Assembly (NCBI GenBank): GCA_022414725.1
Contig: CM039464.1
Coordinates: 3,040,021-3,104,020 of the forward strand
Source: Microglena sp. YARC
Taxonomy: Eukaryota > Chlorophyta > Chlorophyceae > Chlamydomonadales > Chlamydomonadaceae
Direction of reading: 5' to 3'
DNA length: 64,000 nucleotides
In this document: piece after piece, positions 17,698-26,625 of the stretch
Layout of the letters: each line of letters begins with the position of its first letter
Numbering within the stretch: the first letter of the stretch is position 1
The notes under the pieces: generated by a model
Seen by the model: the letters and a program-made list of their open reading frames with translations, nothing else
Told to the model about the DNA's origin: nothing
The model's database searches: none
Translations under genes and position numbers: made by a program

Positions 17698-18249
17698 ATG
17701 TCAACAGTCGGTGAGAAAATATGGTTGCAACTTGCTAATGCTGCATACAAATCACATGATCCGTATGATCTGCATTTTACATACACCTGTGATGTTCTTC
17801 CACCTGTGATGTTCACATTCGGAGACGCTTTCTTCCCAGCGTTCTCTAAGTTCGTGGACCATAATATATATGGAATGGACATGCCTGAATGCTTTGACTC
17901 CATATTGTATATGGATAAAAGGAACAGACACAAGTTGTTTGCGCTGGAAGCCTTGTGTATGACCGAAGACGTTCCAACCATCTACCGCATACTGGAGAGG
18001 GTGTACATCATCCGACATGGATTCAAGGACATCAACATCGACTTCTTTGACGTAACTACACTGTCGACCTCTTACTTTGATACAGAAATCCAGGAGGTCT
18101 TCTTCGAGGGGATTTGCATGTCTTGGCTGCGCGTCAGTAAGGCAGTTCGAGTGATCGCAGAGCGATACCGCGAACACCTCCAGAGGAGAAGGAATCACAT
18201 GGTCAGTCACGTGCTCGTGCCTTTCATCGTGCGAAACCACGTCAACTAG
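17698..18249 (+). CDS. Tandem paralogue 1, unknown function
   Basis: A 183-aa protein (MSTVGEKIWLQLANAAYK...). It has aromatic-rich N-terminal strands (PPVMFTFGDAFFPAFSKFVD), a central acidic segment and a basic helical C-terminus (WLRVSKAVRVIAERYREHLQ RRR) that could bind nucleic acid or membrane. It shares about 85-90% of residues by eye with the copies at 18754 and 20020, most divergent at residues 23-35 and 120-145. No known family. Preceded by AAAATTGA; its TAG stop lies inside a perfect hairpin. Confidence 0.8.
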   Translation: MSTVGEKIWLQLANAAYKSHDPYDLHFTYTCDVLPPVMFTFGDAFFPAFSKFVDHNIYGMDMPECFDSILYMDKRNRHKLFALEALCMTEDVPTIYRILERVYIIRHGFKDINIDFFDVTTLSTSYFDTEIQEVFFEGICMSWLRVSKAVRVIAERYREHLQRRRNHMVSHVLVPFIVRNHVN

Positions 18250-18255
18250 ACGTGG
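18237..18255 (+). terminator. 3' hairpin over the stop codon
   Basis: CCACGTC-AACTA-GACGTGG, a perfect 7-bp stem with a 5-nt loop that includes the first two bases of the stop codon. Mimivirus transcripts are known to be polyadenylated at such genomic palindromes. A second ccacgtcaactag copy follows 30 nt downstream. Confidence 0.6.
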
Positions 18256-18680
18256 CCACTTAAAAACCACGTCAACTAGACCCCATTCTCTGTATTTTTT
18301 CCATGAATACGGGGGCTCTGCTTGTCATGACCACCATTTGCGACTACTTTACCGGGTGTTTCCATCATGTATGATTGATCCCCCAAGAGTATCGACAGAG
18401 TTCCACCGTTTAGTTATTTTCAGCAGAACGACGTCGGCGTCGGCGTCCGTGACTGCAAAGTACTGATTGACGAGCACCAGCTCGGGTACCACGGGATTCA
18501 GTTGAGATTCATCATTACAATTGAGATATAATGAGAAGAGAGAGCGGTTATTGGATTTAGCCCGCATACTGCGTGCTGTTTCCATTGAATATGCTCACGC
18601 ACATGCTTGTTTCATGCACGAGAGATGAGCGCATTTGCCCATGGTGGAAGGGGGTGCAAACTCATACAGGTATTGTTTAA
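18250..18680. other. Intergenic duplicate between paralogues 1 and 2
   Basis: Contains 'cattctctgtattttttcca', a segment 'gtatcgacagagttcc' and 'gtttagttattttc' shared with 20636-20670, then the 'ttagcccgcatactgcgtgc' to GKCAHLSCM remnant block duplicated from 17500-17620. No gene is seen. Confidence 0.6.
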
Positions 18681-18688
18681 AAAATTGA
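18681..18688 (+). promoter_or_regulatory. Early promoter box AAAATTGA
   Basis: Same conserved context as upstream of paralogue 1; 65 bp before the ATG at 18754. Confidence 0.65.
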
Positions 18689-18753
18689 AACCATTTCCAT
18701 CTGAGCAAGAAGACAACCAAACCAACTCTATCCACAACGTTAAATAACTAATA

Positions 18754-19308
18754 ATGTCAACAGTCGGTGAGAAAATATGGTTGCAACTTGCTAATGCTGC
18801 ATACAAATCACATGATTTGTATGATCCGCTGCATCTTACATACACCAGATACACTGTTCCAGCTGTGATGTTCACATTCGGAGACGCTTTCTTCCCAGCG
18901 TTCTCTAAGTTCGTGGACCATAAGATCTATGAAATGGACATGTCTGAATGCTTTGACACCAAATTGTATGTGGACAAACGGAACAGACACAAGTTGTTTG
19001 CGCTGGAAGCCTTGTGTATGACCGAAGAACCATCTACCATCTACCGCATACTGGAGAGGCTGTACATCATCCGACCTGGATTCAAGGACATCAACATCGA
19101 CTTCTTTGACGAAACTACACTGTCGACCTCTTACTATGATACAGAAATCAAGGAGGTCTTCTTCGAGAAGATATGCATGTCTTGGCTGCGCGTCAGTAAG
19201 GCAGTTCGAGTGATCGCAGAGCGATACCGCGAACACCTCCAGAGGAGAAGGAATCACATGGTCAGTCACGTGCTCGTGCCTTTCATCGTGCGAAACCACG
19301 TCAACTAG
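18754..19308 (+). CDS. Tandem paralogue 2, unknown function
   Basis: A 184-aa paralogue of 17698-18249, closest in its C-terminal third, which is identical over about 50 residues. It differs in the RYTVPAVM region and in CFDTKLYVDK. It has the same promoter box and the same stop-codon hairpin. Retained open frames and clustered replacements suggest the copies have been kept under selection or duplicated recently. Confidence 0.8.
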   Translation: MSTVGEKIWLQLANAAYKSHDLYDPLHLTYTRYTVPAVMFTFGDAFFPAFSKFVDHKIYEMDMSECFDTKLYVDKRNRHKLFALEALCMTEEPSTIYRILERLYIIRPGFKDINIDFFDETTLSTSYYDTEIKEVFFEKICMSWLRVSKAVRVIAERYREHLQRRRNHMVSHVLVPFIVRNHVN

Positions 19309-19314
19309 ACGTGG
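19296..19314 (+). terminator. 3' hairpin over the stop codon
   Basis: CCACGTC-AACTA-GACGTGG, identical to 18237-18255. Confidence 0.6.
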
Positions 19315-19611
19315 CCACTTAAAAACCACGTCAACTAGACCCCATTCTCTGTATTTTTTCCATGAATACGGCGAATATTGTCAGTAATTGCTGAAAAGTT
19401 TGAGAAGTGTGGACATAATTCACTTGTAATGTAAATGGACACTCGTAATGTAATGTTTTATCCGTTGGATGATGACCCTGACCACATTGAATACAGATTT
19501 GTATAGCAGAGCTCTGCTTGTCATGACCACCATTTTTGTTGCAACCTCCCACGAATCTTTTACAAACAACGTACACATTGTGTAAGACTTAAAAGTTACG
19601 TAGTTGATGTG
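19315..19611. other. Intergenic, no gene seen
   Basis: After the shared 3' segment, 19375-19610 is mostly unique. It includes 'gctctgcttgtcatgaccac' (also at 18312 and 20610) and an 'acttaaaagttacgtagttg' block repeated at 20740-20760, which leads into the G-rich repeat copies. Confidence 0.6.
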
Positions 19612-19740
19612 AACTGTGGGCCCCCCTCTGGTCGCCCACCCACTCGGTTCCTCGCTGACTCCTTTGTGGGGGCTCCCCTCCGGTCGCCCCCGGTCGCTCC
19701 GCTGTGGGGAGGTGAAAGGGGCTCCGCCGCTTGTTGAATA
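19612..19740 (-). repeat. Dispersed G-rich repeat, inverted copy 5
   Basis: Reverse complement of the core: two GGGCTCCCCTCCGGTCGCCC-like blocks, 'ctccgccgcttgtt' and flanks, adjoining 'tacgtagttgatgtgaactg', which also adjoins copy 6. Confidence 0.85.
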
Positions 19741-19818
19741 AAATCTGCAACTGAATCCCTGAAGGCCGTTCGAACAGAAAATCTCTGTTCGTAAAGGACA
19801 GCAGCCCCGGGGGAGTTG

Positions 19819-19921
19819 ACCCCTCAAAAAATATTTGTAGTGAACCACGGACCTGTATCTGGTTTAAGGGGGATATCATTCAAATTATACTGAGTGTCCC
19901 AAAATTATTTGAGAACAACTG
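19819..19921 (-). mobile_element. Type-B inverted end, near-identical to 8783-8880
   Basis: Ends ...GAGAACAACTG followed by TA, 98 bp before paralogue 3. The subterminal 70 bp match 8783-8850 with very few differences. Confidence 0.65.
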
Positions 19922-19942
19922 TATGCATTACCTAAAAAGTAA

Positions 19943-19950
19943 AAAATTGA
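19943..19950 (+). promoter_or_regulatory. Early promoter box AAAATTGA
   Basis: 69 bp before the ATG at 20020, same conserved flanks as the other two copies. Confidence 0.65.
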
Positions 19951-20019
19951 AACCATTTCCATTGAGCAAAGCAATAAAACAACCAAACCAACTCTATCCA
20001 CAACGTTAAATAACTAATA

Positions 20020-20574
20020 ATGTCAACAGTCGGTGAGAAAATATGGTTGCAACTTGCTAATGCTGCATACAAAGTACATGATCCGTATGATCTGCTGCAT
20101 CTTACATTCACCAGATACACTGTTCCACCTGTGATGTTCACATTCGGAGACGCTTTCTTCCCATCGTTCTCTAAGTTCGTGGACCATAAGATCTATGGAA
20201 TGGACATGTCTGAATGCTTTGACTCCATATTGTATGTGGACAAAAGGAACAGACACAAGTTGTTTGCGCTGGAAGCCTTGTGTATGACCGATGAACCATC
20301 TACCATCTACCGCATACTGGAGAGACTGTACATCATCCGACCTGGATTCAAGGACATCAACATCGACTTCTTTGGCTCCGATACACTGGAGACCTCTTAC
20401 TTTGATACAGAAATCCAGGAGTTCTTCTTCCAGGTGATTTGCATGTCTTGGCTGCGCGTCAGTAAGGCAGTTCGAGTGATCGCAGAGCGATACCGCGAAC
20501 ACCTCCAGAGGAGAAGGAATCACATGGTCAGTCACGTGCTCGTGCCTTTCATCGTGCAAAACCACGTCAACTAG
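20020..20574 (+). CDS. Tandem paralogue 3, unknown function
   Basis: A 184-aa third copy, with residue changes concentrated in FFGSDTLETSYFDTEIQEFF. It keeps the basic C-terminal helix. Unlike copies 1 and 2 the right half of the stop-codon hairpin is missing: after the TAG the sequence goes straight to 'accccattctctgta'. This copy was separated from its sibling by a type-B transposon end and a G-rich repeat. Confidence 0.8.
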   Translation: MSTVGEKIWLQLANAAYKVHDPYDLLHLTFTRYTVPPVMFTFGDAFFPSFSKFVDHKIYGMDMSECFDSILYVDKRNRHKLFALEALCMTDEPSTIYRILERLYIIRPGFKDINIDFFGSDTLETSYFDTEIQEFFFQVICMSWLRVSKAVRVIAERYREHLQRRRNHMVSHVLVPFIVQNHVN

Positions 20575-20759
20575 ACCCCATTCTCTGTATTTTTCCCATG
20601 AATACGGGGGCTCTGCTTGTCATGACCACCATTTGGTATCGACAGCGTTCCGCCGTTTAGTTATTTTCGGAAAGCAAACGAGGCAACTACTGTTGCAACC
20701 TCCCAAGAATCTTTTACAAACAACGTACACATTGTGTAAGACTTAAAAGTTACGTAGTT

Positions 20760-20815
20760 GATGTGAACTGTGGGCCCCCCTCCGGTCGCCCACCCACTCA
20801 GTTCCTCTCGGATTC
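20760..20815 (-). repeat. Dispersed G-rich repeat, partial inverted copy 6
   Basis: 'gggcccccctccggtcgccc' and 'acccactcagttcctc' only; preceded by the same ~90 bp flank as copy 5 (cctcccaagaatctttta to gatgtgaactg). Confidence 0.75.
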
Positions 20816-20944
20816 AACGGTAGCATTCAGCCAGGCCATCATGCTCTTGGCTCAACATGTCATGGAGCAATGATTTGGTTGCTCCAATATTTTTGGATTA
20901 GATCCCGGGTCAAAACCAATACCAGGAGAGGGTGCGTGTGGCTA

Positions 20945-21400
20945 CAGTCGGAGACGCAATTTGTGGGACGCCCTACCGGTGACCCTTGAACCCAATGGGT
21001 AGATCAGCTAAAGGCGAGTACATATTTTTGCCCTTCATCTCTGTATTTCAGCATTTAAGCTGGCCCAAAGGATAACAAGGCAAGCTGCTGACAAACCCAG
21101 GTGGGTCGGTCGGTTTAGCGCTCACACTCGTCTCGATGGAAACTTTGTTAGCTTCTTACCTCCGCCACTGTAAGTGGTTGAGATCTGGGTCCGGCTCTAA
21201 GGGGTTTAATACCTACGCCACCAAAACGGTGGTTGGGAGTTTGGTTTGTTTGTCCTCGACACACCCCTGATGTAATGGGGTTTTTTGCTTTGTGGGTGCT
21301 TTTTCTTTTTGTTTAAAGCACAGAGTCTCATACACCCTCGCGGTGTCAAGTAGACTTTAACATGTAATGTAATGTAATGTAATGTGGTTTTGGGGGGAGG
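20945..21400 (-). ncRNA. Possible guide-RNA/3' region of the Fanzor element
   Basis: About 190 bp downstream of the Fanzor catalytic core (21243-21386) recurs in inverted orientation at 36610-36740. It contains an (ATTAC)n stub, 'cttgacaccgcgagggtgta' and a small ACCCC..GGGGT hairpin. In TnpB and Fanzor loci the guide RNA overlaps the nuclease 3' end and element end, so this conserved non-coding piece is the natural candidate. That role is inference only. Confidence 0.3.
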
Positions 21401-23296
21401 CGAGGGAACACAGAATGCCTCAGGTCGCTCTCTCCCGTCCATCCACGTTGTCAGAAGCAGAAGAAGGTTCTTGGCAGCGTTCACGTCTCGGTTCCAGGTT
21501 GCACCACAGCGCACATTGGATGATGCGCTTTTGACACTGTCTCTACAGTGCAGTACTTTGTGGACCTTGACGTTCTTCACCACCATCTTCTGCTTCTCAA
21601 CAGTTATAGACCCGTCGATTGGGGACTCTTTGCAAACTCCGCGCCAGACTACGCTGTCTGCCTTCATGTTGACAAGCCTCTGGAAGCAGCCGTGACATTT
21701 ACAAGAAGTGTTGCGTTCGTCGACGTTTTTGAACAAAACATTCTTACGACGTGAGAGGCACCTCCTGATCTCTTTGATGGGCCCAGAACATGAACGACTG
21801 ATACCATACCCTTGGTTGGACCAATTTGCCGAAGCCAACAACGGTCGTCTGTGCCCTTGGTGCAATCACATCGCATACCTTTTCAATCGTCTTCTGTTTA
21901 CCAACGTATCGAAAGAATCGCATATATCGGTAGCATTTGTTGGCTCTGTGTTGTAGGAGGATCGGGAGCGCTTTGAGATAAGCTCTGACATGGTCCTGCA
22001 GGTCGACCATGTTGCTCGTATTAGGCGATGGAATGGACTTCACGAGGTCTTGAGTCTCGTCATTCCATTTGTAGGTGCGACGCTTGCTTGTATTGTACCA
22101 AGCAACTTTGCTAAAGCGAGCCGAGCTGAAAGACTCGATGCGACCTGCAGAAGATGCTACCGTGACGATATCTGTCATTCCAGGGTCTACTCCGACACGC
22201 AGCGCACCCACTGCGTCCTTGCACTCTACGATATTTGCGTCCTTGGGATAGCCTGCGTTTTCTCCTTCTTCAACGACCTCTTCTTTACCCTTCTGCTTCA
22301 TTTGGACGGATACCCCTTTACCGTCGCTGAGGATTCGGTTGTCAAAGCGAGACCTTTTCGTCTCAAGACTTGGACATTAAAGTACTTTCGCCACAGCATT
22401 GTATGGTTCTCGTAACGTCCATCGCCAGAGACGCTCTCGAGTGGCGAATCACCCATGCTGAGCAGCTTCATGAAAGTCATGGACGATATCGGGACGTACG
22501 AAATTGTGAAGCCGTTCTTGCGAGGAAGGATACTGAACAGACGGGGGTGACTTTTTTTTGTTTTTTTTATCTTTCGGATCCACTCGTCCGACCTCTCCCA
22601 ACTCTGTAAGCACGTGATGGAACAATCGCATTGTCAGGTGCGCTCTAGTGTTGAACTGCTTCCCTCTTGGCAGCGGAAAGAGAGCCCTCAAGTGACTGAC
22701 AACCTCTTTGATGCGGATCGCATGCACGAGGCCCTCTGGGATGATTGTGTCGATTTTCGATTCTGGGTACTTGACCACCGCTTTGACAATCTTCTTGAAA
22801 TGTTTCTTCAGAGAGGGATGTTTCAAGCGCAGGTACTTGATAACGACCCCGTCCACGTTTGCCCAGACGCTGTTGCACGCCATCGTCGCCATTTGTATTG
22901 AGACGTCTGCGATTACTTGTCCCAAGGACGAACGTCCACCTTCACGTAGCCTGCAGGTCTTAGGGCGTCGAAAGCAACCATGGTATCATTGAAGCTCTGG
23001 CCCAGAGTATCCTTTCGAACATTGGAGGTCGATACCGCAAGGAGGCACCTGTAATAAAAGTTCCGATCCAGGTGTGGTAACTGCTTGACGTCAAAGTCTC
23101 CATCATCGAGGCATCTTGTGATATGAAAGTTTGCGAATAAGTATGCCTCTGCAACTGCGTGGTTGATTAAGAGTACCATGCTTTGTATCCTTGAGGAGAT
23201 CTGATGCCTCGATACATCCATGCACAGAGAATTAAGCGTCTTCTTGACAACGCTGATGTTAATATCGTCATCTCCTTTGTCTTGCACTACCCCCAT
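21206..23296 (-). pseudogene. Fanzor (eukaryotic TnpB-like RNA-guided nuclease), frameshifted
   Basis: Start ATG at 23296. Four frame changes (near 22915, 22465, 22300, 21850) split it, but the family order is clear. An N-terminal helical region includes VDGVVIKYLRLKHPSLKKHF. RuvC-I is GVDPGMTDIVTVAS with its Asp. A TVVGFG..WSNQGYG block takes the RuvC-II place. Next come SGPIKEIRRCLSRR, the zinc-finger NTSCKCHGC, LHCRDS..VRC, and RuvC-III WNRDVNAAKNLL, ending GRERPEAF. Fanzors cut DNA guided by an RNA from the element end. The usual RuvC-II Glu is not evident; a repositioned Glu is known in some Fanzors. Confidence 0.8.
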
Positions 23297-23376
23297 TAAG
23301 AGGGGGTGAGTATTCTTTTTCTTTTGGTGATATAATATTGCACCCACATTTCCTTATACACATTTCCTACGTTATC

Positions 23377-24384
23377 ATGATTGATGCAGAGATAAGACAC
23401 CGCGCGGTTGTTCACTACAAATACTATAATCGTAGTTTGAGGAAAGTTAGTTTGCTGTACAAAGTATCAAAATCATCACTCCAACGTTGGGTCACCAAAG
23501 CCAATATAAAACATCATCGGAAGAAAAGGGTGAGTGTCATTACAGAAGATATCAAGGCTGCTATAAAACAACTGATTGACTCCAATCCCTTCTTGACAAT
23601 GTCTCAGCTTGCAGAGGGTGTGATTTCTCTGTCCTCTGTCAAGATGTCTCCAAAAACTTGTGGACGCTTCACACGCAAACTCGGTTACACCCGCAAGCGC
23701 GCATACAAAACAGTTCGGCACAAGAATGACCACAAATCTTCTGTCGACCGTTTTTGTAAGGAGTATTTAGCCGTTCCGACATCGGATTTGTTAAGCATCG
23801 ATGAGGCGGGTTTTTACATTGGTGACACTTGTCGCAGAGGGTACTGTCAACGCGGCAAACGTTTAAATATCCAAATTTCTAGGACATTGCGAATGTCCAA
23901 ATTGACACTAATTGCTGCCGTTTCTGCTAAAGGTATCGTTCATTACAAGATCCTTGATCACAATTGCAAGAAAGTCGACTTTGTACAGTTTGTATCTGAG
24001 TTACATGTACAGCGGGGTACAGTCGCTGTCCTTGACAATATCCAGTTCCATCATTCAAAGGAGACGATTTCTATGTTCGATTCTGTAGGAATACGACCAC
24101 TCTTTGTACCTCCTTACAGTCCAGAGTTTAACGCTATTGAGAATGTCTTTAGTTTGCTCAAGAGAAAATTTCGCTGCATGTGCCCAATAATTCCAGATGT
24201 AGCAGATATATTTGATTACAGTAACGCTTTGAAAAGGATTATTGATGCGCACGATGTTAGCCATCAGTTTGACTTTTCAGGGTACTTTGAACATGTAAAT
24301 TCAGTGTCTTTAGATGCCTTGATTTTTTTGTGTCAATCACCTGAAGACAGTATCTGTATTGACAAGATCGGTTACAAATCTTGA
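23377..24384 (+). CDS. Tc1/mariner-IS630 superfamily DDE transposase
   Basis: A 335-aa intact ORF from MIDAEIRHRA; the longer frame to 23338 lacks an ATG. An N-terminal helix-turn-helix (RSLRKVSLLYKVSKSSLQRW) binds ends. The catalytic triad is SIDEAGFY (D142), AVLDNIQFHH (D220) and SPEFNAIENVFSLLK (E255), a DD34E spacing typical of Tc1/IS630. It cuts and pastes at TA. It is divergent to the Fanzor gene 80 bp away and, unlike it, has no frameshift, so the element may have been active recently. Confidence 0.9.
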   Translation: MIDAEIRHRAVVHYKYYNRSLRKVSLLYKVSKSSLQRWVTKANIKHHRKKRVSVITEDIKAAIKQLIDSNPFLTMSQLAEGVISLSSVKMSPKTCGRFTRKLGYTRKRAYKTVRHKNDHKSSVDRFCKEYLAVPTSDLLSIDEAGFYIGDTCRRGYCQRGKRLNIQISRTLRMSKLTLIAAVSAKGIVHYKILDHNCKKVDFVQFVSELHVQRGTVAVLDNIQFHHSKETISMFDSVGIRPLFVPPYSPEFNAIENVFSLLKRKFRCMCPIIPDVADIFDYSNALKRIIDAHDVSHQFDFSGYFEHVNSVSLDALIFLCQSPEDSICIDKIGYKS

Positions 24385-24454
24385 ATTGGTCAACTTTTCA
24401 GAATCCCCAAAATAGAAGGTGTCCCAATATCAAATGTCCCTAGCTGTATGCGGG

Positions 24455-25207
24455 TTAAGACACTACACAAGATTTTGATGCGATCATGCCTGACTGCAGA
24501 ATGAACGATCTATCCCCTTTCCTAAGATCTGTTGTAATGGCGCGCAGAATGCGATCCACCTGATCGGATGATGTGTGCACGCAACCCGTCTTGCACATCC
24601 AGGCGAAACACTCACAGTTCCATCTGATAAGGTGGTACTCGTGCAAGCTTGCATGGGGCAACTGGATAAGCAGACTGGCAATGTTGACTGCTCACTCACG
24701 TTGCATTGCCACGTCTCCTTCCTCACCACTGCAAGGCACGCATCCAAACGTGCGGTGTCCAGCTAAGAACACGTCGTAGCGCACAAACTGAAGTTTGGCA
24801 TTGCGCATTTTGCTATTCCCGGTGGGGGAGCTGAAGTTAGCGATGCTTGGTGTATCGCTGGTGTGAGGGCGAGATACAATGCCATGGTGTGCATAACCAT
24901 TGCGCCACCCCCCGATCATCACAACAACGTGGTCGCCGTGGCGTAAGGTCTCGAGAGCCAGAGCTGTGTTGTGCACCACGGTGTTTGTTGGGGCCAACGA
25001 CCAAAGGCCAGCATCATGGTCCTCCAGAAATTGCAATAACGAAGCCATCCTGCGTCGTGAGCAACGGAGCAAATGCCCTTGCAGTGAGGTGATTGCAGAT
25101 CTCCATTGGCGCGGGTACAGGCAGCTCTGAATGTGTATTGTCAAACTGCGCCATACGTTGGAAGGAATCTGCTTCATGCATAACATGCTCAATGTTGGTA
25201 TCTTCAT
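24455..25207 (-). pseudogene. LRAT-domain protein, frameshifted
   Basis: Frame 24692-25207 gives LRHGDHVVVMIGGWRNGY AHHGIV, the H-box of the LRAT/H-rev107 family (NlpC/P60 superfamily). A second frame (24455-24661) gives YHLIRWNCECFAWMCKTG, the catalytic-Cys box (normally NCEHF; here NCECF), followed by SSDQVDRIL. Two frame changes near 24690 separate them. LRAT-family enzymes are thiol acyltransferases or phospholipases. Cys replaces the usual His in NCEHF. Its stop lies only 8 bp from the transposon end at 24446. Confidence 0.65.
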
Positions 25208-25788
25208 CGTGCTTAGATGAGACGACGATGAGGGGTTTATATTTGTTCCAGGTTCAGTGAAGCTCAGTGAAGCTCAGTGAAGCTCAGTGAGTGTGACTGA
25301 GGACTCGTACGTTATTCTTCTTCTACTTTTCGAGAGTGTACGGCCACACCGGAGTGTAACCTAATGGTGTAGCAATCCATGGGGCAGGGGAAAATGAATT
25401 TTTTTCGTGTTCATTGTACGCGGGGGGACTGGACAAGTAGCAGTTGTGCAAGGCACTGAGTCCTACTTAGTCTACCACCGGATGAGGCTAGACGAGGGAC
25501 CGTCTTGGCAAAAACAAGGTAGGGAACATTGTGTCGTCTTCATGTCAGGTTCCTTGCCATCCAACATGACCAGAGCTGCCTGATTGGACTCGGGAGCCAC
25601 ATTCGAAATACATGTGAAAAAGCTTAGTCAAACAAATTGTCGTGTGTACACTCGTGCAAAAAACAGGATTCCTTGTACCGGCTTCAGTTCCGAGCGGATG
25701 GTAGTCGCTCACACTCAATGATGTGTCGAATATTTTTTATGATGTTAGTGTTTGCTTCGTCTATGCATCGTTTGCATCCCGAAAAAAA
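25208..25788. other. Intergenic with short repeats and a type-A hairpin
   Basis: About 25256-25293 holds four copies of a 10-bp repeat (agctcagtga). 25337-25390 matches the conserved hairpin part of type-A transposon ends ('gtgtacggccacaccggagt' and 'aacctaatggtgtagcaa') without the terminal CAGTC. 25395-25465 is the second copy of the repeat at 14405-14480. No gene is seen. Confidence 0.6.
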
Positions 25789-26625
25789 ATGAGCAACCTC
25801 GGGGTAGCTTCCTCGTCTGAAATGCCGGAAGTTTGGCAGGTGCGGCGAGAAGGTGTGGATGGCCAACCTGGTTGGGTCCACACCGGCCTGAATCCTTCTG
25901 CATTGGAAAAGGTGGCAGTGTTGTCCAGCATTGCGGCGGCGAGGAGGAGAAATAAAAAATGCACTTTTTATATAATTGGTGTGTTCATGTGGCATGAGAC
26001 ATGCTTCTTGTGGCACGAGCTGGCCAGTCATCTATCTGCGGTCGACATGTATGTATTATCTTTGACATGCAATGCTGCTAGGAAGTACTACATGCGCAAT
26101 CTACTCCAGCTTGCGGTATTTGACGTCACAGAACTGTCATTGCGAAGTGCATGGACCATTCTGTCGCATGTGCACTGCAAGCAGGTAGCCATTCCCACGA
26201 GCTTGCGCCAAACTGAGTTCCTACACAACAAAAGAGTATTGACAACAGGGGCTGACTGGGCAGCACGCAAAGGACACTTGACCCTATTGCAATGGCTGCT
26301 GTTGAATACTGAGGAGGTCTGCACGACTTATGCATTCGACTTGGCAGCACGCAATGGGCATATGAACGTTCTGTTGTGGCTGCATGACAATGGCTTAGGC
26401 GGCACTAGGACATCGGCCGATTGGGCGGCATATACTGGTAACCTACATATTGTAAAATGGTTGTATGACAACACAAACTTTAAGTGTTCTGAGCATGCTA
26501 CCATGATTGCTGCAGGCAATGGGGACCTTGAAATGTTGCTGTGGTTGCACGCGCAAGGTGTCACATGTAACACGAGTTGTGCAAACTTTGGATTCGCCTG
26601 CGAGCATGAAGGAATCACATTTTGA
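25789..26625 (+). CDS. Ankyrin-repeat protein
   Basis: A 278-aa ORF, start MSNLGVASSS; 22 upstream in-frame codons are rejected for poor composition. After an N-terminal region with an F-box-like stretch (FLWHELASHLSAVDMYVLSLTC), four imperfect ankyrin repeats follow: GADWAARKGHLTLLQWLLLN, AFDLAARNGHMNVLLWLHDN, SADWAAYTGNLHIVKWLYDN, ATMIAAGNGDLEMLLWLHAQ. F-box plus ankyrin proteins are typical giant-virus adaptors for host ubiquitin ligases; the F-box is tentative. It is the last recognisable viral-type gene before the host-like block. Confidence 0.8.
   Translation: MSNLGVASSSEMPEVWQVRREGVDGQPGWVHTGLNPSALEKVAVLSSIAAARRRNKKCTFYIIGVFMWHETCFLWHELASHLSAVDMYVLSLTCNAARKYYMRNLLQLAVFDVTELSLRSAWTILSHVHCKQVAIPTSLRQTEFLHNKRVLTTGADWAARKGHLTLLQWLLLNTEEVCTTYAFDLAARNGHMNVLLWLHDNGLGGTRTSADWAAYTGNLHIVKWLYDNTNFKCSEHATMIAAGNGDLEMLLWLHAQGVTCNTSCANFGFACEHEGITF

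Larger units (their letters stand above)
20945..24446. mobile_element. Composite Fanzor + Tc1/mariner-type element
   Basis: Left end TA|CAGTCGGAGACGCAATTTGT then GGGACGCC. Right end, inverted, TA|CAGCTAGGGACATTTGATAT then TGGGACACC. The ends share CAG, a GAC and a GGGAC(G/A)CC core, and each is flanked by TA, the Tc1/mariner target. The 3.5-kb interior carries a Fanzor-family gene on the minus strand and a DDE transposase on the plus strand, divergent from an 80-bp spacer. End similarity is imperfect, so boundaries need confirmation. Confidence 0.6.

Noticed and set aside
17752..18270. Minus-strand ORFs of about 172 aa opposite each of the three paralogues
   Set aside because: They mirror the conserved plus-strand frames; the plus strand has the promoter box, hairpin and better substitution pattern.
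17698..18290. TAG readthrough in the three paralogues
   Set aside because: Only 8-18 codons follow before TGA, and the stop lies in a hairpin that fits transcript ending, so ordinary termination is simpler.
23338..23376. Transposase start at 23338
   Set aside because: That codon is TTG; the first ATG with good context is 23377.
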